Origin: Novosphingobium mangrovisedimenti
GTDB taxonomy: Bacteria > Pseudomonadota > Alphaproteobacteria > Sphingomonadales > Sphingomonadaceae
DNA: 64,000 nucleotides
Assembly: GCF_025153475.1 (NCBI RefSeq)
Contig: NZ_JANZXA010000005.1
Coordinates: 124,001 to 188,000 of the forward strand
Direction: 5' to 3'
Positions within the stretch are counted from its first letter, which is position 1; the number at the start of each line of letters is the position of its first letter. A program made the translations under genes and the position numbers. Of the stretch, positions 36,516 to 44,869 are shown piece after piece. The notes beneath the pieces are model-generated. The model saw only the letters and a program-made list of their open reading frames with translations, was not told where the DNA came from and ran no database searches.

Positions 36516-37064
36516 TTGCTCCTGCCGATCGTCGTGATGGCCAGCTCCATGACGGATCCGTCCGCCCAACCGACCCTCGACGCCTTCGAGGCCGTGCTGC
36601 GCCGCCACGACAGCGCGACGCTGGCCCTCGAGGAATGGTGCGCCGCGCGCGGCGTGGCCGATCCCGCGCGGATCACGGCGCACAGCGCCGGCGAGCCCGG
36701 CGCGGAACCGCCGGGCGGCGTGCGCAGGCAGCTCGGCCTGGAGCCCGACGAGCCCCTTGCGATGCGCAACGTCAGGCTGGCCTGCGGGCAGACCGTTCTC
36801 TCGGTCGCGTGGAACTGGTACGTCCCCTCACGGCTGACAGTCGGGATGAACGAGATGCTGCGCGACAGCGACGTGCCGTTTGGCAAGGTCGTCGCACCGC
36901 TCCGCTTTCGTCGCCAGCAGCTGGAGGTGGTGCGCGGCCAAGCCGAGAACTGCCCCGAGGGCACGATCTCGACGCACCGCGCGATGCTGCTGCTGCCCGA
37001 CGGGCGGCCGCTCGCCTACCTCATCGAGTGCTATACTGCCGCGAATCTGGCCGGCAGCCGCTGA
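36516..37064 (+). CDS. UbiC-like (chorismate lyase fold) hypothetical protein
   Basis: A protein of about 182 residues. The core MRNVRLACGQTVLSVAWNWYVPSR, DVPFGKVVAPLRFRR and HRAMLLLPDGRPLAYLIECYT resembles the chorismate-pyruvate lyase / UTRA fold (each motif spans fewer than 25 residues here at about 85-175). If it were a true UbiC it would make 4-hydroxybenzoate for ubiquinone, but the similarity is distant. I chose TTG at 36516 because GGGGGGA lies six bases upstream and it begins one base after the previous stop; ATGs at 36537 and 36549 are alternatives. It likely forms an operon with the CinA-like gene. Confidence 0.5.
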   Translation: MLLPIVVMASSMTDPSAQPTLDAFEAVLRRHDSATLALEEWCAARGVADPARITAHSAGEPGAEPPGGVRRQLGLEPDEPLAMRNVRLACGQTVLSVAWNWYVPSRLTVGMNEMLRDSDVPFGKVVAPLRFRRQQLEVVRGQAENCPEGTISTHRAMLLLPDGRPLAYLIECYTAANLAGSR

Positions 37065-37088
37065 GCGCCGCCGCCGGCTCGGTCCGGA

Positions 37089-37937
37089 TCAGGCCGCGAC
37101 AGCCTCGGTCCCGGCAATAGAGGTGCGGTGCATCATGCGGCCGGTCGACTTGTCGTAGGGAACCGCCCGGTGCATCGCGCCGGTGTTGTCCCAGATCACG
37201 AAGTCGCCCTTCTTCCACTTGTGGCGCAGCGAATAGGCGGGCTGCGCGGCCCATTCGGCCAGACGCACCAGCATCGCCCGGCCCGCCGGGATGTCCATGC
37301 CGACGATGTGGTCGGCCGTCGTGCCGATCACCATAGACTTGCGCCCGTCCTCGTGCCTCCAGACCAGCGGGTGTTCCTTGATGAGGCCAATGCCCAGCAC
37401 GCGCTCGCGGTGCTTTTCGGGGATGGCATCAGCAATCGGCGAGAGGCTGGCCTTGACCGAATGCTCCGCCTTGAGCCCTTCCAGCGCCTGCTTTTCCTCC
37501 TCGGGAAGCCCCTCGTATGCGGCGTAGGTGCTGGCGAACTCGGTCTCGCCGCCCTTGTCCGGCGCGATACGGCAGGACAGCAGCGTAGCGAACGGCGGCG
37601 GCATGTCCACCGTGATGCCGTCCATGTGCCAGAAGAACGTGCCCAGCACGTATTCGGGCTGCGGGTTGATCTTCTCGTCGAGCGTGACCTGATAGACGTC
37701 CTCGTCGTTGCTCTGGACGTTGGTGGTATTGGTCAGGCGAACCTTGGGGCCGATCGCGTTGGTGATCGCGAGCTGCTCCTCGTCGGTGAGATCCACTTCC
37801 GGGAACACCAGCACCGTGCGCTCCGCCACCTTCTCGCGAATCGCCTTGGCGGCTTCTGGCGTGAAGATGTCTGCCCGGTCGTCCCACGAGACCCGAGAAC
37901 CGATGAACTCCTTAATATTTTCAAAGTGAATAGCCAT
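37089..37937 (-). CDS. TauD/TfdA-family Fe(II)/2-oxoglutarate dioxygenase
   Basis: A 282-residue non-haem iron dioxygenase. The metal triad is visible as HxD in TFFWHMDG (around 105-107) and the distal His in TGAMHRAVPYD (around 260), with RMMHRTSI supplying the 2-oxoglutarate-binding Arg. Relatives hydroxylate taurine, aryloxyalkanoates or other small acids; the substrate is not predictable. The ATG at 37937 is chosen as the first ATG next to the conserved start. It is convergent with the UbiC-like gene and is followed upstream by a MerR gene on the same strand. Confidence 0.85.
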   Translation of the reverse strand: MAIHFENIKEFIGSRVSWDDRADIFTPEAAKAIREKVAERTVLVFPEVDLTDEEQLAITNAIGPKVRLTNTTNVQSNDEDVYQVTLDEKINPQPEYVLGTFFWHMDGITVDMPPPFATLLSCRIAPDKGGETEFASTYAAYEGLPEEEKQALEGLKAEHSVKASLSPIADAIPEKHRERVLGIGLIKEHPLVWRHEDGRKSMVIGTTADHIVGMDIPAGRAMLVRLAEWAAQPAYSLRHKWKKGDFVIWDNTGAMHRAVPYDKSTGRMMHRTSIAGTEAVAA

Positions 37938-38021
37938 GACGGCCGCTACTCCCAAGCGTTATGCTGAACATGTGTACAGCACGTTAGTACATGGGAATCG
38001 TTCGCAGGTAAATGGCTTGCT

Positions 38022-38447
38022 TCAGGCCTGCAGAGGGGGCACGGCGGCCGGCAGGCCGCCTTTGGCCGCAACCTTGAGGTATCGCTGGAAAGTCGCGCAC
38101 TCGAAATGCGAGGGCGCCGGACAGGCCGCCGCGTGCCGCAAGGCATCGCGCATGGCCGACAGGCGGCGGATCGTCTGGTCCAGATCGTCCGCCTTGGCCA
38201 GCAGCGCATCGCGATCGATCGTCGGCGCGTCGTCGGGCGGAAGCATCGCGGCCAGTTCGTCGAGCGAGAACCCGCCCGCCTGCCCAAGACGGATCAGCGC
38301 CAGCCGCTGCAGCACGACCGGCTCAAACAGACGCCGTATCCCTCGGCGCCCGACCGAGGCGATCAGCCCCTTGTCCTCATAGTAGCGCAACGCCGAAGCC
38401 TTCACGCCCGATCGCCTGGCCACTTCCGAAATATCGAGCAGTTTCAC
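38022..38447 (-). CDS. MerR-family transcriptional regulator
   Basis: A 141-residue regulator. The winged helix-turn-helix domain is at 1-70 (DISEVARRSGVKASALRYYEDKGL), with a dimerisation coiled coil at about 75-105. Only two cysteines occur in the effector region (Cys109 and Cys117 in CPAPSHFEC), so it lacks the CxxCxC-type [2Fe-2S] motif of SoxR. The pair could still act as a thiol switch or metal site. It is divergent from a methyltransferase gene, with a SoxR-box-like operator between them. Confidence 0.88.
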   Translation of the reverse strand: MKLLDISEVARRSGVKASALRYYEDKGLIASVGRRGIRRLFEPVVLQRLALIRLGQAGGFSLDELAAMLPPDDAPTIDRDALLAKADDLDQTIRRLSAMRDALRHAAACPAPSHFECATFQRYLKVAAKGGLPAAVPPLQA

Positions 38448-38450
38448 ATC

Positions 38451-38481
38451 TTGACCTCAAGTTGACTTGAACTGGCAGAGT
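38451..38481 (+). promoter_or_regulatory. MerR-type promoter and SoxR-box-like operator
   Basis: The perfect palindrome TCAAGT-TG-ACTTGA (38457-38470) sits between a TTGACC -35 (38451-38456) and a CAGAGT -10 (38476-38481) with a 19-base spacer, the over-long spacing that MerR regulators untwist. The operator core differs by one base from the E. coli SoxR box core TCAAGTTAACTTGA. It drives the methyltransferase gene. Confidence 0.65.
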
Positions 38482-38515
38482 GCCCTGCACACCGATTCCC
38501 GACAAGGACAAACCA

Positions 38516-39364
38516 ATGACCACGACCATGAACAACCCTGCCGGAACGAGCCCGGGCTCGGACTGGAACGCCGAGACGGCCACGCACTGGATCGCCGCAC
38601 AATCCGCGATGGAAGCGATGCTGCGGCCCTTTTCTCAGGTCCTCTGCGCCTATCTGGAGGACATTGCCGAAGGGCACGTGCTCGACGTGGGCTGCGGAAC
38701 CGGCGCCACCACCTTCGACATCCAGAACCAGCTGAAACCGGGCGGGCAGTGCACCGGCATCGACATCTCCGAAGCCATGACCGCAGTCGCGCGCGAGCGC
38801 GCGGCACGCGAAGGATCACGCGCCCGCTTCATCTGCGCCGACGCGCAGGGGCATGATTTCGGCCATGCGCGCTTCGATGCCGTCGTATCCCGGTTCGGCG
38901 TGATGTTCTTCAACGATCCCGTCGCCGCCTTCGCCAACCTGCGCGGCGCCTGCGCCGACGGCGCCCCGCTTCACATGGTCACCTGGCGGTCGCCCGCAGA
39001 GAACCCGTTCATGACCCTCGCACGCGACACGGCCCTGCCCCTGCTGCCTGCCCCGATCGCCCGACAGGACAAGCCCACGGGCCAGTTCGCCTTTGCAGAC
39101 CCCGCCCACGTGACCGATAACCTCGCCCATGCGGGATGGTCCGACATCGCGATCGAGACATGCGACGCTGCCTGCGTTTTCCCTGTCGGGGCCCTGAAGG
39201 CCTATGCCGCGCGAATGGGGCCGATCGGGAGGCTGATGCCCCTGCTCGATTCCGCGCTGCAGGAAAGGGTCACGGCCGCCGTGCTCGACGCCTACCACCC
39301 CTATGTGCATGGCGACGAGGTACGCTTCAACGCGGCCTGCTGGGTCATATCGGCGCGGAGTTGA
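38516..39364 (+). CDS. class I SAM-dependent methyltransferase
   Basis: A 282-residue methyltransferase with motif [14 protein letters not shown] (around residue 57), motif II-type acidic residue in GIDISEAM, and [16 protein letters not shown] as motif IV. The fold is that of the UbiE/COQ5-type Methyltransf_11/25 group. The substrate is unknown. AAGGA precedes the ATG at 38516; an in-frame upstream start (38480) would put the beginning over the promoter. It is probably controlled by the divergent MerR regulator. Confidence 0.85.
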   Translation: MTTTMNNPAGTSPGSDWNAETATHWIAAQSAMEAMLRPFSQVLCAYLEDIAEGHVLDVGCGTGATTFDIQNQLKPGGQCTGIDISEAMTAVARERAAREGSRARFICADAQGHDFGHARFDAVVSRFGVMFFNDPVAAFANLRGACADGAPLHMVTWRSPAENPFMTLARDTALPLLPAPIARQDKPTGQFAFADPAHVTDNLAHAGWSDIAIETCDAACVFPVGALKAYAARMGPIGRLMPLLDSALQERVTAAVLDAYHPYVHGDEVRFNAACWVISARS

Positions 39365-39451
39365 TGCCCGGCGCGCGGCCCGCCTGCCCCCCGGTACTCC
39401 TTGAACCACCTGCTTCCACGCCCATCCGGGGCGTTGGCGAAGTTCCAAAAG

Positions 39452-39485
39452 AAAAGGCCGGGAGGTTTCCCTCCCGGCCTTTTCT
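39452..39485. terminator. bidirectional terminator between the methyltransferase and rplA
   Basis: AAAAGGCCGGGAGG pairs with CCTCCCGGCCTTTT (10-bp GC core, 39456-39465 with 39470-39479) with A-tract and T-tract flanks on both sides. It ends the rplK-rplA transcript on the minus strand. Confidence 0.9.
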
Positions 39486-39509
39486 TTATTCATGCGGTCC
39501 TGAAGAGGA

Positions 39510-40211
39510 TCAGGCGCCGGCGATTTCGGTCGTGTCGATCTTGAGGCCGGGGCCCATCGACGAAGACAGCGCGATCTTCTTGACGTACTTGCCCTTGGCG
39601 CCCGAGGGCTTGGCCTTGACGATCGCATCGACGAAAGCGTCGAAGTTGGTCATCAGGTCGGTGTCCGAGAACGACATCTTGCCGATACCGGCGTGGATGA
39701 TGCCCTGCTTCTCGACGCGGAACTCGATCTGGCCGCCCTTGGCGTCCTTCACGGCCTGTTCCACGTTCGGGGTGACGGTACCCAGCTTCGGGTTCGGCAT
39801 CAGGCCCTTGGGACCCAGCAGCTTACCGAGGCGACCGACGACGCCCATCATGTCGGGCGTGGCGATGACGCGGTCGTAATCGAGGTTGCCGGCCTGCATG
39901 TCTTCCATGAGGTCCTCGGCACCCACCTTGTCGGCACCGGCGGCGAGAGCGGCCTCGGCCTTGTCGCCCTTGGCGAACACGGCGACGCGAACGGTCTTGC
40001 CGGTGCCGGCCGGGAGCGAAACCATGCCGCGAACCATCTGGTCGGCGTGACGCGGGTCGACGCCCAGGTTCATCGCGACTTCGACGGTCTCGTCGAACTT
40101 GGTGGTCTTGAGCTCGCGCAGAAGGGCTAGAGCTTCACCCACGGGGTAGAGCTGCTGGTTGTCGCCCAGCTTTTCCGCGAGGGTCTTCTGCTTCTTGGTC
40201 AGCTTTGCCAT
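39510..40211 (-). CDS. rplA: 50S ribosomal protein L1
   Basis: A 233-residue L1-stalk protein that binds 23S rRNA and, in many bacteria, its own mRNA as a translational repressor. The sequence [16 protein letters not shown] and the conserved [10 protein letters not shown] motif identify it. It starts four bases after the rplK stop and is the last gene before a strong terminator. The rplJ-rplL genes that often follow are not here. Confidence 0.98.
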   Translation of the reverse strand: MAKLTKKQKTLAEKLGDNQQLYPVGEALALLRELKTTKFDETVEVAMNLGVDPRHADQMVRGMVSLPAGTGKTVRVAVFAKGDKAEAALAAGADKVGAEDLMEDMQAGNLDYDRVIATPDMMGVVGRLGKLLGPKGLMPNPKLGTVTPNVEQAVKDAKGGQIEFRVEKQGIIHAGIGKMSFSDTDLMTNFDAFVDAIVKAKPSGAKGKYVKKIALSSSMGPGLKIDTTEIAGA

Positions 40212-40215
40212 GTGA

Positions 40216-40647
40216 TCAGCCCTCCGTCACTTCCAGGCCCATCGCACGGGCCGAACCTTCGATGATCTTGGTCGCGGCCTCGATATCGTTGGCGTTGAGA
40301 TCCTTCATCTTCATCTCGGCGATCTCGGAAAGCTTCGAGCGCGCGATCTTGCCGGCGGAAATCTTGCCGGGCTCCTTCGAGCCGGACTTGAGGTTGGCGG
40401 CCTTCTTGATGAGGAAGGAAGCGGGCGGCGTCTTGGTGACGAACGTGAAGCTGCGATCCGCGTAGACCGTGATGATGGTCGGGATCGGCATGCCCTTTTC
40501 CATCTCCTGCGTGGCGGCATTGAACGCCTTGCAGAATTCCATGATGTTCACGCCGCGCTGACCCAGAGCCGGACCGATCGGCGGCGAGGGGTTGGCAGCG
40601 CCGGCGGGCACCTGCAGCTTGATATAGCCTTCAATTTTCTTGGCCAT
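40216..40647 (-). CDS. rplK: 50S ribosomal protein L11
   Basis: A 143-residue protein of the GTPase-associated centre. The N-terminal domain begins [21 protein letters not shown] and the proline-rich hinge [18 protein letters not shown] is intact (read as separate short motifs). It is co-directional with nusG and secE, but an acyltransferase gene lies between nusG and rplK. Confidence 0.98.
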   Translation of the reverse strand: MAKKIEGYIKLQVPAGAANPSPPIGPALGQRGVNIMEFCKAFNAATQEMEKGMPIPTIITVYADRSFTFVTKTPPASFLIKKAANLKSGSKEPGKISAGKIARSKLSEIAEMKMKDLNANDIEAATKIIEGSARAMGLEVTEG

Positions 40648-40825
40648 GAGAGGCCTCCTTTCACACTGTCGCTTCCGCCGAAGCAGAAGCTCATGTTAAG
40701 CGGTCAAGCAGGGACAAAAGCCCCCTCCCGCGCGAGAATCGGTCCTGTCATCGAATCTGAAGACCGGTCCGAAGGGCGCGCCCCTAACCGAATTCGGAAG
40801 AAAAGGGAAGAGCCCCCTGCCCAGG

Positions 40826-41908
40826 TCAGGCAGGATGGACCTTGCGGGCACGGGCCACCTGCTCATGGCGCTCCCACGAGGCGCGAATCACCCGGCGTGC
40901 CGGCACCTCGACAATGCGGTAGCACAAGTCCGACACGATCAGCACCGCCAGCGCGAACAGGACCGTCACGCTCCAGAGCGTGCCCGCCGCCCCCTCGAAC
41001 GGCGACCACCAGTTCTCGACCAGCAGCAGCATGGGGTAATGGACAAGGTAGATCGCATAGCTGCGATCCCCCAGCCAGCGCATCGGCGCACTGCCCATCC
41101 ACGGCGCGCGCAGCGCCAGCAACAGCAGCGCCGGCCAAGCGTAGAGGCACAACGGCAACAGCGGGCTCATCCGCCCCATGTCAAGCGCGAGGCCGAACGC
41201 GAGAATGCACGCGAGCACGGCGGTCGGCGCCTGCGCGAGCCGCTCGCGCAGGCACCAGAGCGTCTGGCCGAGAAAGAACCCCAGCAGCGCGCGCGGCAAG
41301 CCATCGCCGACCCAGGGCCCGCCCGGTCGCCCCTGCACTACGAAATGCAGGAGCGCGCCGCCGATGGCGATCATCGTTACCCAGCGCAGCGTCCGCCTGC
41401 CGCCCGTGGCCCCCAAGGCGAACAGCACGTAGCAGACCACTTCCACCGAGATCGACCAGCTCGGCCCGTTGAAGGTATGCGCGACCGGCTGGACGAAAGC
41501 CTGTAGCATCAGCAGGTGCGCGACGAAGGCAAGGCCGGTATTGGCGGGATCGGCAAAGAAGAACGCCGCGCAGAACAGCAGCGTCAGCAGGTGCAGCGGA
41601 TAGAGGCGAGCCACACGCGCCGCTGCAAACGCACCGAGCCCTTCGCGCGTCAGGCCGCGCCGCTTGCCATCCCCCTGAAGATAGACATGCGCGAAGATGT
41701 AACCGGAGATCAGGAAGAACAGGTCGACGAGTGTCCAGCCCCAGGTCTGGAACCAGCCCAGCAGGCGTGGCTCGCCATCCAGTGTAGCAGGGGCAAACAG
41801 AGCCTGCGGATGATAGAGAAAGGCAACGCCGCAGGCCGCCAGACCACGCAGCCCGTCAAGCCGTGTCAGGCGAGAAACCGTCTCCAACCTGGCAGGCTTG
41901 CTATCCAT
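40826..41908 (-). CDS. acyltransferase-3 family membrane protein
   Basis: A 360-residue polytopic membrane acyltransferase of the OafA/OpgC type with about ten hydrophobic segments. RLDGLRGLAACGVAFLYH at the N-terminus has the family RxxxG motif and the catalytic-type His, followed by the FFLISGY motif and GPSWSISVEV. Such proteins O-acylate surface glycans or other exported substrates. I prefer the ATG at 41908, preceded by GGGGA, over the one at 41923, which lacks a ribosome-binding site. It sits unusually between nusG and rplK. A hairpin overlaps its ribosome-binding site. Confidence 0.85.
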   Translation of the reverse strand: MDSKPARLETVSRLTRLDGLRGLAACGVAFLYHPQALFAPATLDGEPRLLGWFQTWGWTLVDLFFLISGYIFAHVYLQGDGKRRGLTREGLGAFAAARVARLYPLHLLTLLFCAAFFFADPANTGLAFVAHLLMLQAFVQPVAHTFNGPSWSISVEVVCYVLFALGATGGRRTLRWVTMIAIGGALLHFVVQGRPGGPWVGDGLPRALLGFFLGQTLWCLRERLAQAPTAVLACILAFGLALDMGRMSPLLPLCLYAWPALLLLALRAPWMGSAPMRWLGDRSYAIYLVHYPMLLLVENWWSPFEGAAGTLWSVTVLFALAVLIVSDLCYRIVEVPARRVIRASWERHEQVARARKVHPA

Positions 41909-41909
41909 T

Positions 41910-41935
41910 CTCGTCCCCAACATGATGGGGACGAG
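41910..41935 (-). promoter_or_regulatory. hairpin covering the acyltransferase ribosome-binding site
   Basis: CTCGTCCCCA (41910-41919) pairs perfectly with TGGGGACGAG (41926-41935) around a 6-base loop. In the minus-strand mRNA the 3' arm contains the GGGGACGAG that should bind the ribosome for the ATG at 41908, so folding would hide it. It could instead be a terminator-like or protein-binding dyad. Confidence 0.5.
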
Positions 41936-42006
41936 TAGCCAATCAGGGTAATTTTCCGGTTAACCCGCGCCCTGCAAGCAAGAAAATGCCGGGCGCGGAT
42001 GCCAAA

Positions 42007-42543
42007 TTACTTGCTGAGTTCGACGTGCTCGAAATCGAGTTCGACCGGCGTCGCGCGACCGAAGATCGAAACCGAGACCTTGACGCGGTTCTTGTCGAAA
42101 TCGAGTTCCTCGACAATGCCGTTGAAGCTGGCGAAGGGGCCGTCCAGCACCTTGACCTGATCGCCGATCTCGTAATCGATGTTGATCTGCTTGCGCGGTT
42201 CGGCGGCGGCGGCTTCGGCGGCACCGAAGTAGCGCGCGGCCTCGGCTTCGCTGATCGCCTGCGGCTTGCCGCTGGCGCCGAGGAAGCCGGTTACCTTCGG
42301 GGTGTTCTTGACGAGGTGGTAGACGTCGTCGTTCATCGCCAGCTTGGCGAGCACGTAGCCGGGCATGGTCTTGCGCTCGACCTGCACCTTCTTGCCGCGC
42401 TTGACCTCGGTGACGGTCTCGTGCGGAACCTGCACGTCCTCGACGAGCTGCGACAGGCCCATCCGCTCGGCTTCCGAGAGGATGGATTCCTTCACCTTGT
42501 TCTCAAAGCCGGAATAGGCGTGGATGATGTACCAGCGGGCCAT
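42007..42543 (-). CDS. nusG: transcription termination/antitermination protein NusG
   Basis: A 178-residue NusG with an N-terminal NGN domain ([18 protein letters not shown]) that binds RNA polymerase and a C-terminal KOW domain ([20 protein letters not shown]). It couples polymerase to Rho and the ribosome. A linker insertion around residues 95-120 (Ala/Glu-rich) is a modest extension. It follows secE by 29 bases. Confidence 0.97.
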   Translation of the reverse strand: MARWYIIHAYSGFENKVKESILSEAERMGLSQLVEDVQVPHETVTEVKRGKKVQVERKTMPGYVLAKLAMNDDVYHLVKNTPKVTGFLGASGKPQAISEAEAARYFGAAEAAAAEPRKQINIDYEIGDQVKVLDGPFASFNGIVEELDFDKNRVKVSVSIFGRATPVELDFEHVELSK

Positions 42544-42572
42544 GGTTCTCTCTTTATCCAGTATTCAGGCGA

Positions 42573-42767
42573 TCACAGAAGCGACAGCAGCGAGCTGACG
42601 ATCCAGCCGAACAGCGCGTCGATTCCGAGGAAGAACGTCGCCAGCAGCACGGTCATGATGCCGACGAAGATCGCGGTCGTCACTGTTTCCTGGCGCGAGG
42701 GCCAGTAGATCTTGCGGGCTTCCGTCTGGACCTGGCGCATGAATTCGCCGGGATTGATCTTGGCCAT
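42573..42767 (-). CDS. secE: preprotein translocase subunit SecE
   Basis: A 64-residue single-spanning SecE, the short form typical of Alphaproteobacteria. The amphipathic segment FMRQVQTEARKIYWPSRQET carries the conserved WPSRQE motif, followed by the membrane helix. It is an essential subunit of the SecYEG channel and pairs with nusG as usual. Confidence 0.96.
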   Translation of the reverse strand: MAKINPGEFMRQVQTEARKIYWPSRQETVTTAIFVGIMTVLLATFFLGIDALFGWIVSSLLSLL

Positions 42768-42912
42768 GTCAGTCGCTCTCGTGTCTCTTGCCTGATTGCC
42801 GAAGCAAAAATGTCTCGTCGCTTCCGGCTAGGGGACATCGCCGCCCCGGGTCCGAGAAATCGGGGGGCCGGGAGGGGCAGATGTTATCCTCATGTCGGAA
42901 GGAAATGGGGAC

Positions 42913-44424
42913 TTAGCTTCCGTCAGCCGGATTTGCAAGGTCCACCGCGTCCGGCAATCGCGCCAGGAACGAGTTCGGCGTGCTGTAGACGATTCGCGCC
43001 CCGTCCGGCAGCGCCACCGGATGCACGTCGCCGATGAACCAGAGGTAGTCGGCATGGCGCGCCGGCTTGAACTTGCGCAGATCGATGCGCTGGTTGGACC
43101 AGAACAGGATGCGCTGCGTCGGATCGTTGAAGCGGTACTTCGTCTCGCGCATGGCCAGCATGTGTACGTCGGGCAGCGCGAAGTTCGAATTCTCCATCGC
43201 GCTGCGGCGGACCACGGCGAAGCTGCCGAAGTGCTCGAAAGGCCCGAAACGCCATTGCCGGCGCGGAATCGCCACCGCCGTCGCGACTTTCGCGCCTTCG
43301 GGCACATAGTCGAGCGCGCCGATCATCTGGCGCGCCGTCTGCGCGTCCTGGTGCCAGACCACCGTCGTCACCGCGATGCGCGAGGTGAACAGCAGCCCCG
43401 CCAGCGCCAGCCCCCAGCGCGGCACCGGCCAGTCGATCGCCAGACACGCAACCATAAGCGCAGCGGTGCTCAGGCGATAGTCGGCATAATCCCCGCCGAA
43501 GATCTGGCGCGGCACGATCAGCGTCAGCACCAGCAGCAGCAGCGCCGCCCAGCCGACCCGGCCATCGATGCGCTTGGTAAACAGCGCAAAGGCGATCACC
43601 GCCAGCACCAGGCACAGGCTGGTGATGTCGAACACCTGATCGTAGCTGCGCATCGCCTTGTAGAGGATGGCCCACTTGTACTCGAGCACGCCCCAGCGCC
43701 CGTAGGACACCTGGGAATTGGCCCCCATCCCCGCGAGCATCGGCACCAGCGGGAAGATCAGCGGCCAGGGCTTGGTGAACGGGCGCCAGTCCTTCCAGTT
43801 GCGGCGCTTGGTCCATTCGTAGCCGAACACCAGCACGCCCATGATGCCCCAGCCCGACACGTGGCACAGCCACACGCCGAAGGCGATCGGAACGAACACG
43901 ATGTGCCGCCAGACCGATCCCTCCATGCGCACCCACAGCGCAAAGGCGAACAGAGCCATTGCCAGCGACAGCGAATAGTTGAGGAAGCCCATCAGGAACG
44001 AGGGCGACCAGATCATCGCAAAGGCCAGGATCGCGCCGACGCCGACGCGCTTGCGCAGACTCCACACCACCGCGATGATCGAAAGGCCTGTCAGGAAGGG
44101 AATCAGCGCGACGATCATGCGCCCTGCCCGCTCCAGCCCGAAGATCGGCGCCATCGGCACCATCAGCAATTCGACGCCGAGGTTGCCGGTCCATTCCCAG
44201 TTGAACAGGAAATAATGCGTCAGGAACGGATCGTTGCCGTGATCGAGCAGGACCTTGTATCCCGCCAGGTGCGAGGGATAGTCGGTCATCTGGGGAGTCC
44301 AGGCCACCAGCGCGGGAAGCGCCGCCAGGAACGACAGGACTATACCCAGCCAGAGAGCCTCGTCGCGTTTCCTGCGATACGCTTCACCAAGTTCGCCTGC
44401 CTCAGGCTGTGCCGTTCCGTGCAT
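42913..44424 (-). CDS. polytopic membrane protein, possible GT-C glycosyltransferase
   Basis: A 503-residue protein with about ten to twelve hydrophobic segments and a soluble C-terminal domain (about 365-503). The first loop motif TDYPSHLAGYKVL resembles the acidic DxPxH-type loop of GT-C glycosyltransferases such as dolichyl- or polyprenyl-sugar enzymes. No catalytic annotation is certain. It lies between tRNA-Trp and secE on the same strand, breaking the usual tRNA-Trp-secE-nusG linkage. Like the acyltransferase downstream, it suggests glycan or lipid modification at the envelope. Confidence 0.6.
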   Translation of the reverse strand: MHGTAQPEAGELGEAYRRKRDEALWLGIVLSFLAALPALVAWTPQMTDYPSHLAGYKVLLDHGNDPFLTHYFLFNWEWTGNLGVELLMVPMAPIFGLERAGRMIVALIPFLTGLSIIAVVWSLRKRVGVGAILAFAMIWSPSFLMGFLNYSLSLAMALFAFALWVRMEGSVWRHIVFVPIAFGVWLCHVSGWGIMGVLVFGYEWTKRRNWKDWRPFTKPWPLIFPLVPMLAGMGANSQVSYGRWGVLEYKWAILYKAMRSYDQVFDITSLCLVLAVIAFALFTKRIDGRVGWAALLLLVLTLIVPRQIFGGDYADYRLSTAALMVACLAIDWPVPRWGLALAGLLFTSRIAVTTVVWHQDAQTARQMIGALDYVPEGAKVATAVAIPRRQWRFGPFEHFGSFAVVRRSAMENSNFALPDVHMLAMRETKYRFNDPTQRILFWSNQRIDLRKFKPARHADYLWFIGDVHPVALPDGARIVYSTPNSFLARLPDAVDLANPADGS

Positions 44425-44661
44425 GTGCGACTAAGTCTTTCCCCACTATGCCAATCACCGGGTCGTCGTCGGATCGGGCGTTCCGACATCCCTGAGCCCT
44501 GCAGGCCGACTCGCCTGCGCGCCGCCGTCCTAGCCCCCACCGGGCGATTGACAAGACATGCGCACGCTACAGCTGTTCTCGGCTCGCCGCAAATTCCCGC
44601 GAGACTGCCCGCGAATCGCTCTTGGCGATGGGTGGGCATTGGGTACGATTTCGGGGAAATC

Positions 44662-44737
44662 TGGCAGGAGTGGCAGGATTCGAACCCGCGGCCCTCGGTT
44701 TTGGAGACCGATGCTCTACCAACTGAGCTACACTCCT
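44662..44737 (-). tRNA. tRNA-Trp (anticodon CCA)
   Basis: The minus strand has acceptor stem AGGAGTG/CACTCCT, D-arm AGCTCAGTTGGTAGAGC, anticodon CCA in the loop of GGTCTCCAAAACC, T-arm GGTTCGAATCC and an encoded CCA end (44664-44662). It is upstream of secE on the same strand, a conserved linkage. Confidence 0.96.
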
Positions 44738-44869
44738 GCAGGCGCCGGAGCCTCTAGATGGAGACGCGGAGGATTACAAGGGCAGCTTGAAGGTCACGTG
44801 GAAATTTCGTGCGAACAGCGAAATTTCGGGGTTCGGGACCGGCCCTTTGCCTTCTAGTATGGCATCACC

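Noticed and set aside
35288..36964. Long minus-strand ORF of 558 codons across the small-RNA region and the CinA-like and UbiC-like genes
   Set aside because: It is an open frame caused by high GC opposite real genes. It has low-complexity Arg/Ser/Pro content and no recognisable domain, and it runs across the terminators.
40648..40825. Hidden small gene between the acyltransferase gene and rplK
   Set aside because: Both strands show only short, Arg/Pro-rich frames without ribosome-binding sites; this is probably the rplK leader and promoter region.
42892..44757. Plus-strand ORF of 621 codons opposite the GT-C-like membrane protein gene
   Set aside because: It is His/Arg/Gln-rich shadow translation of a membrane-protein gene; the minus-strand frame has clear hydrophobic helices.
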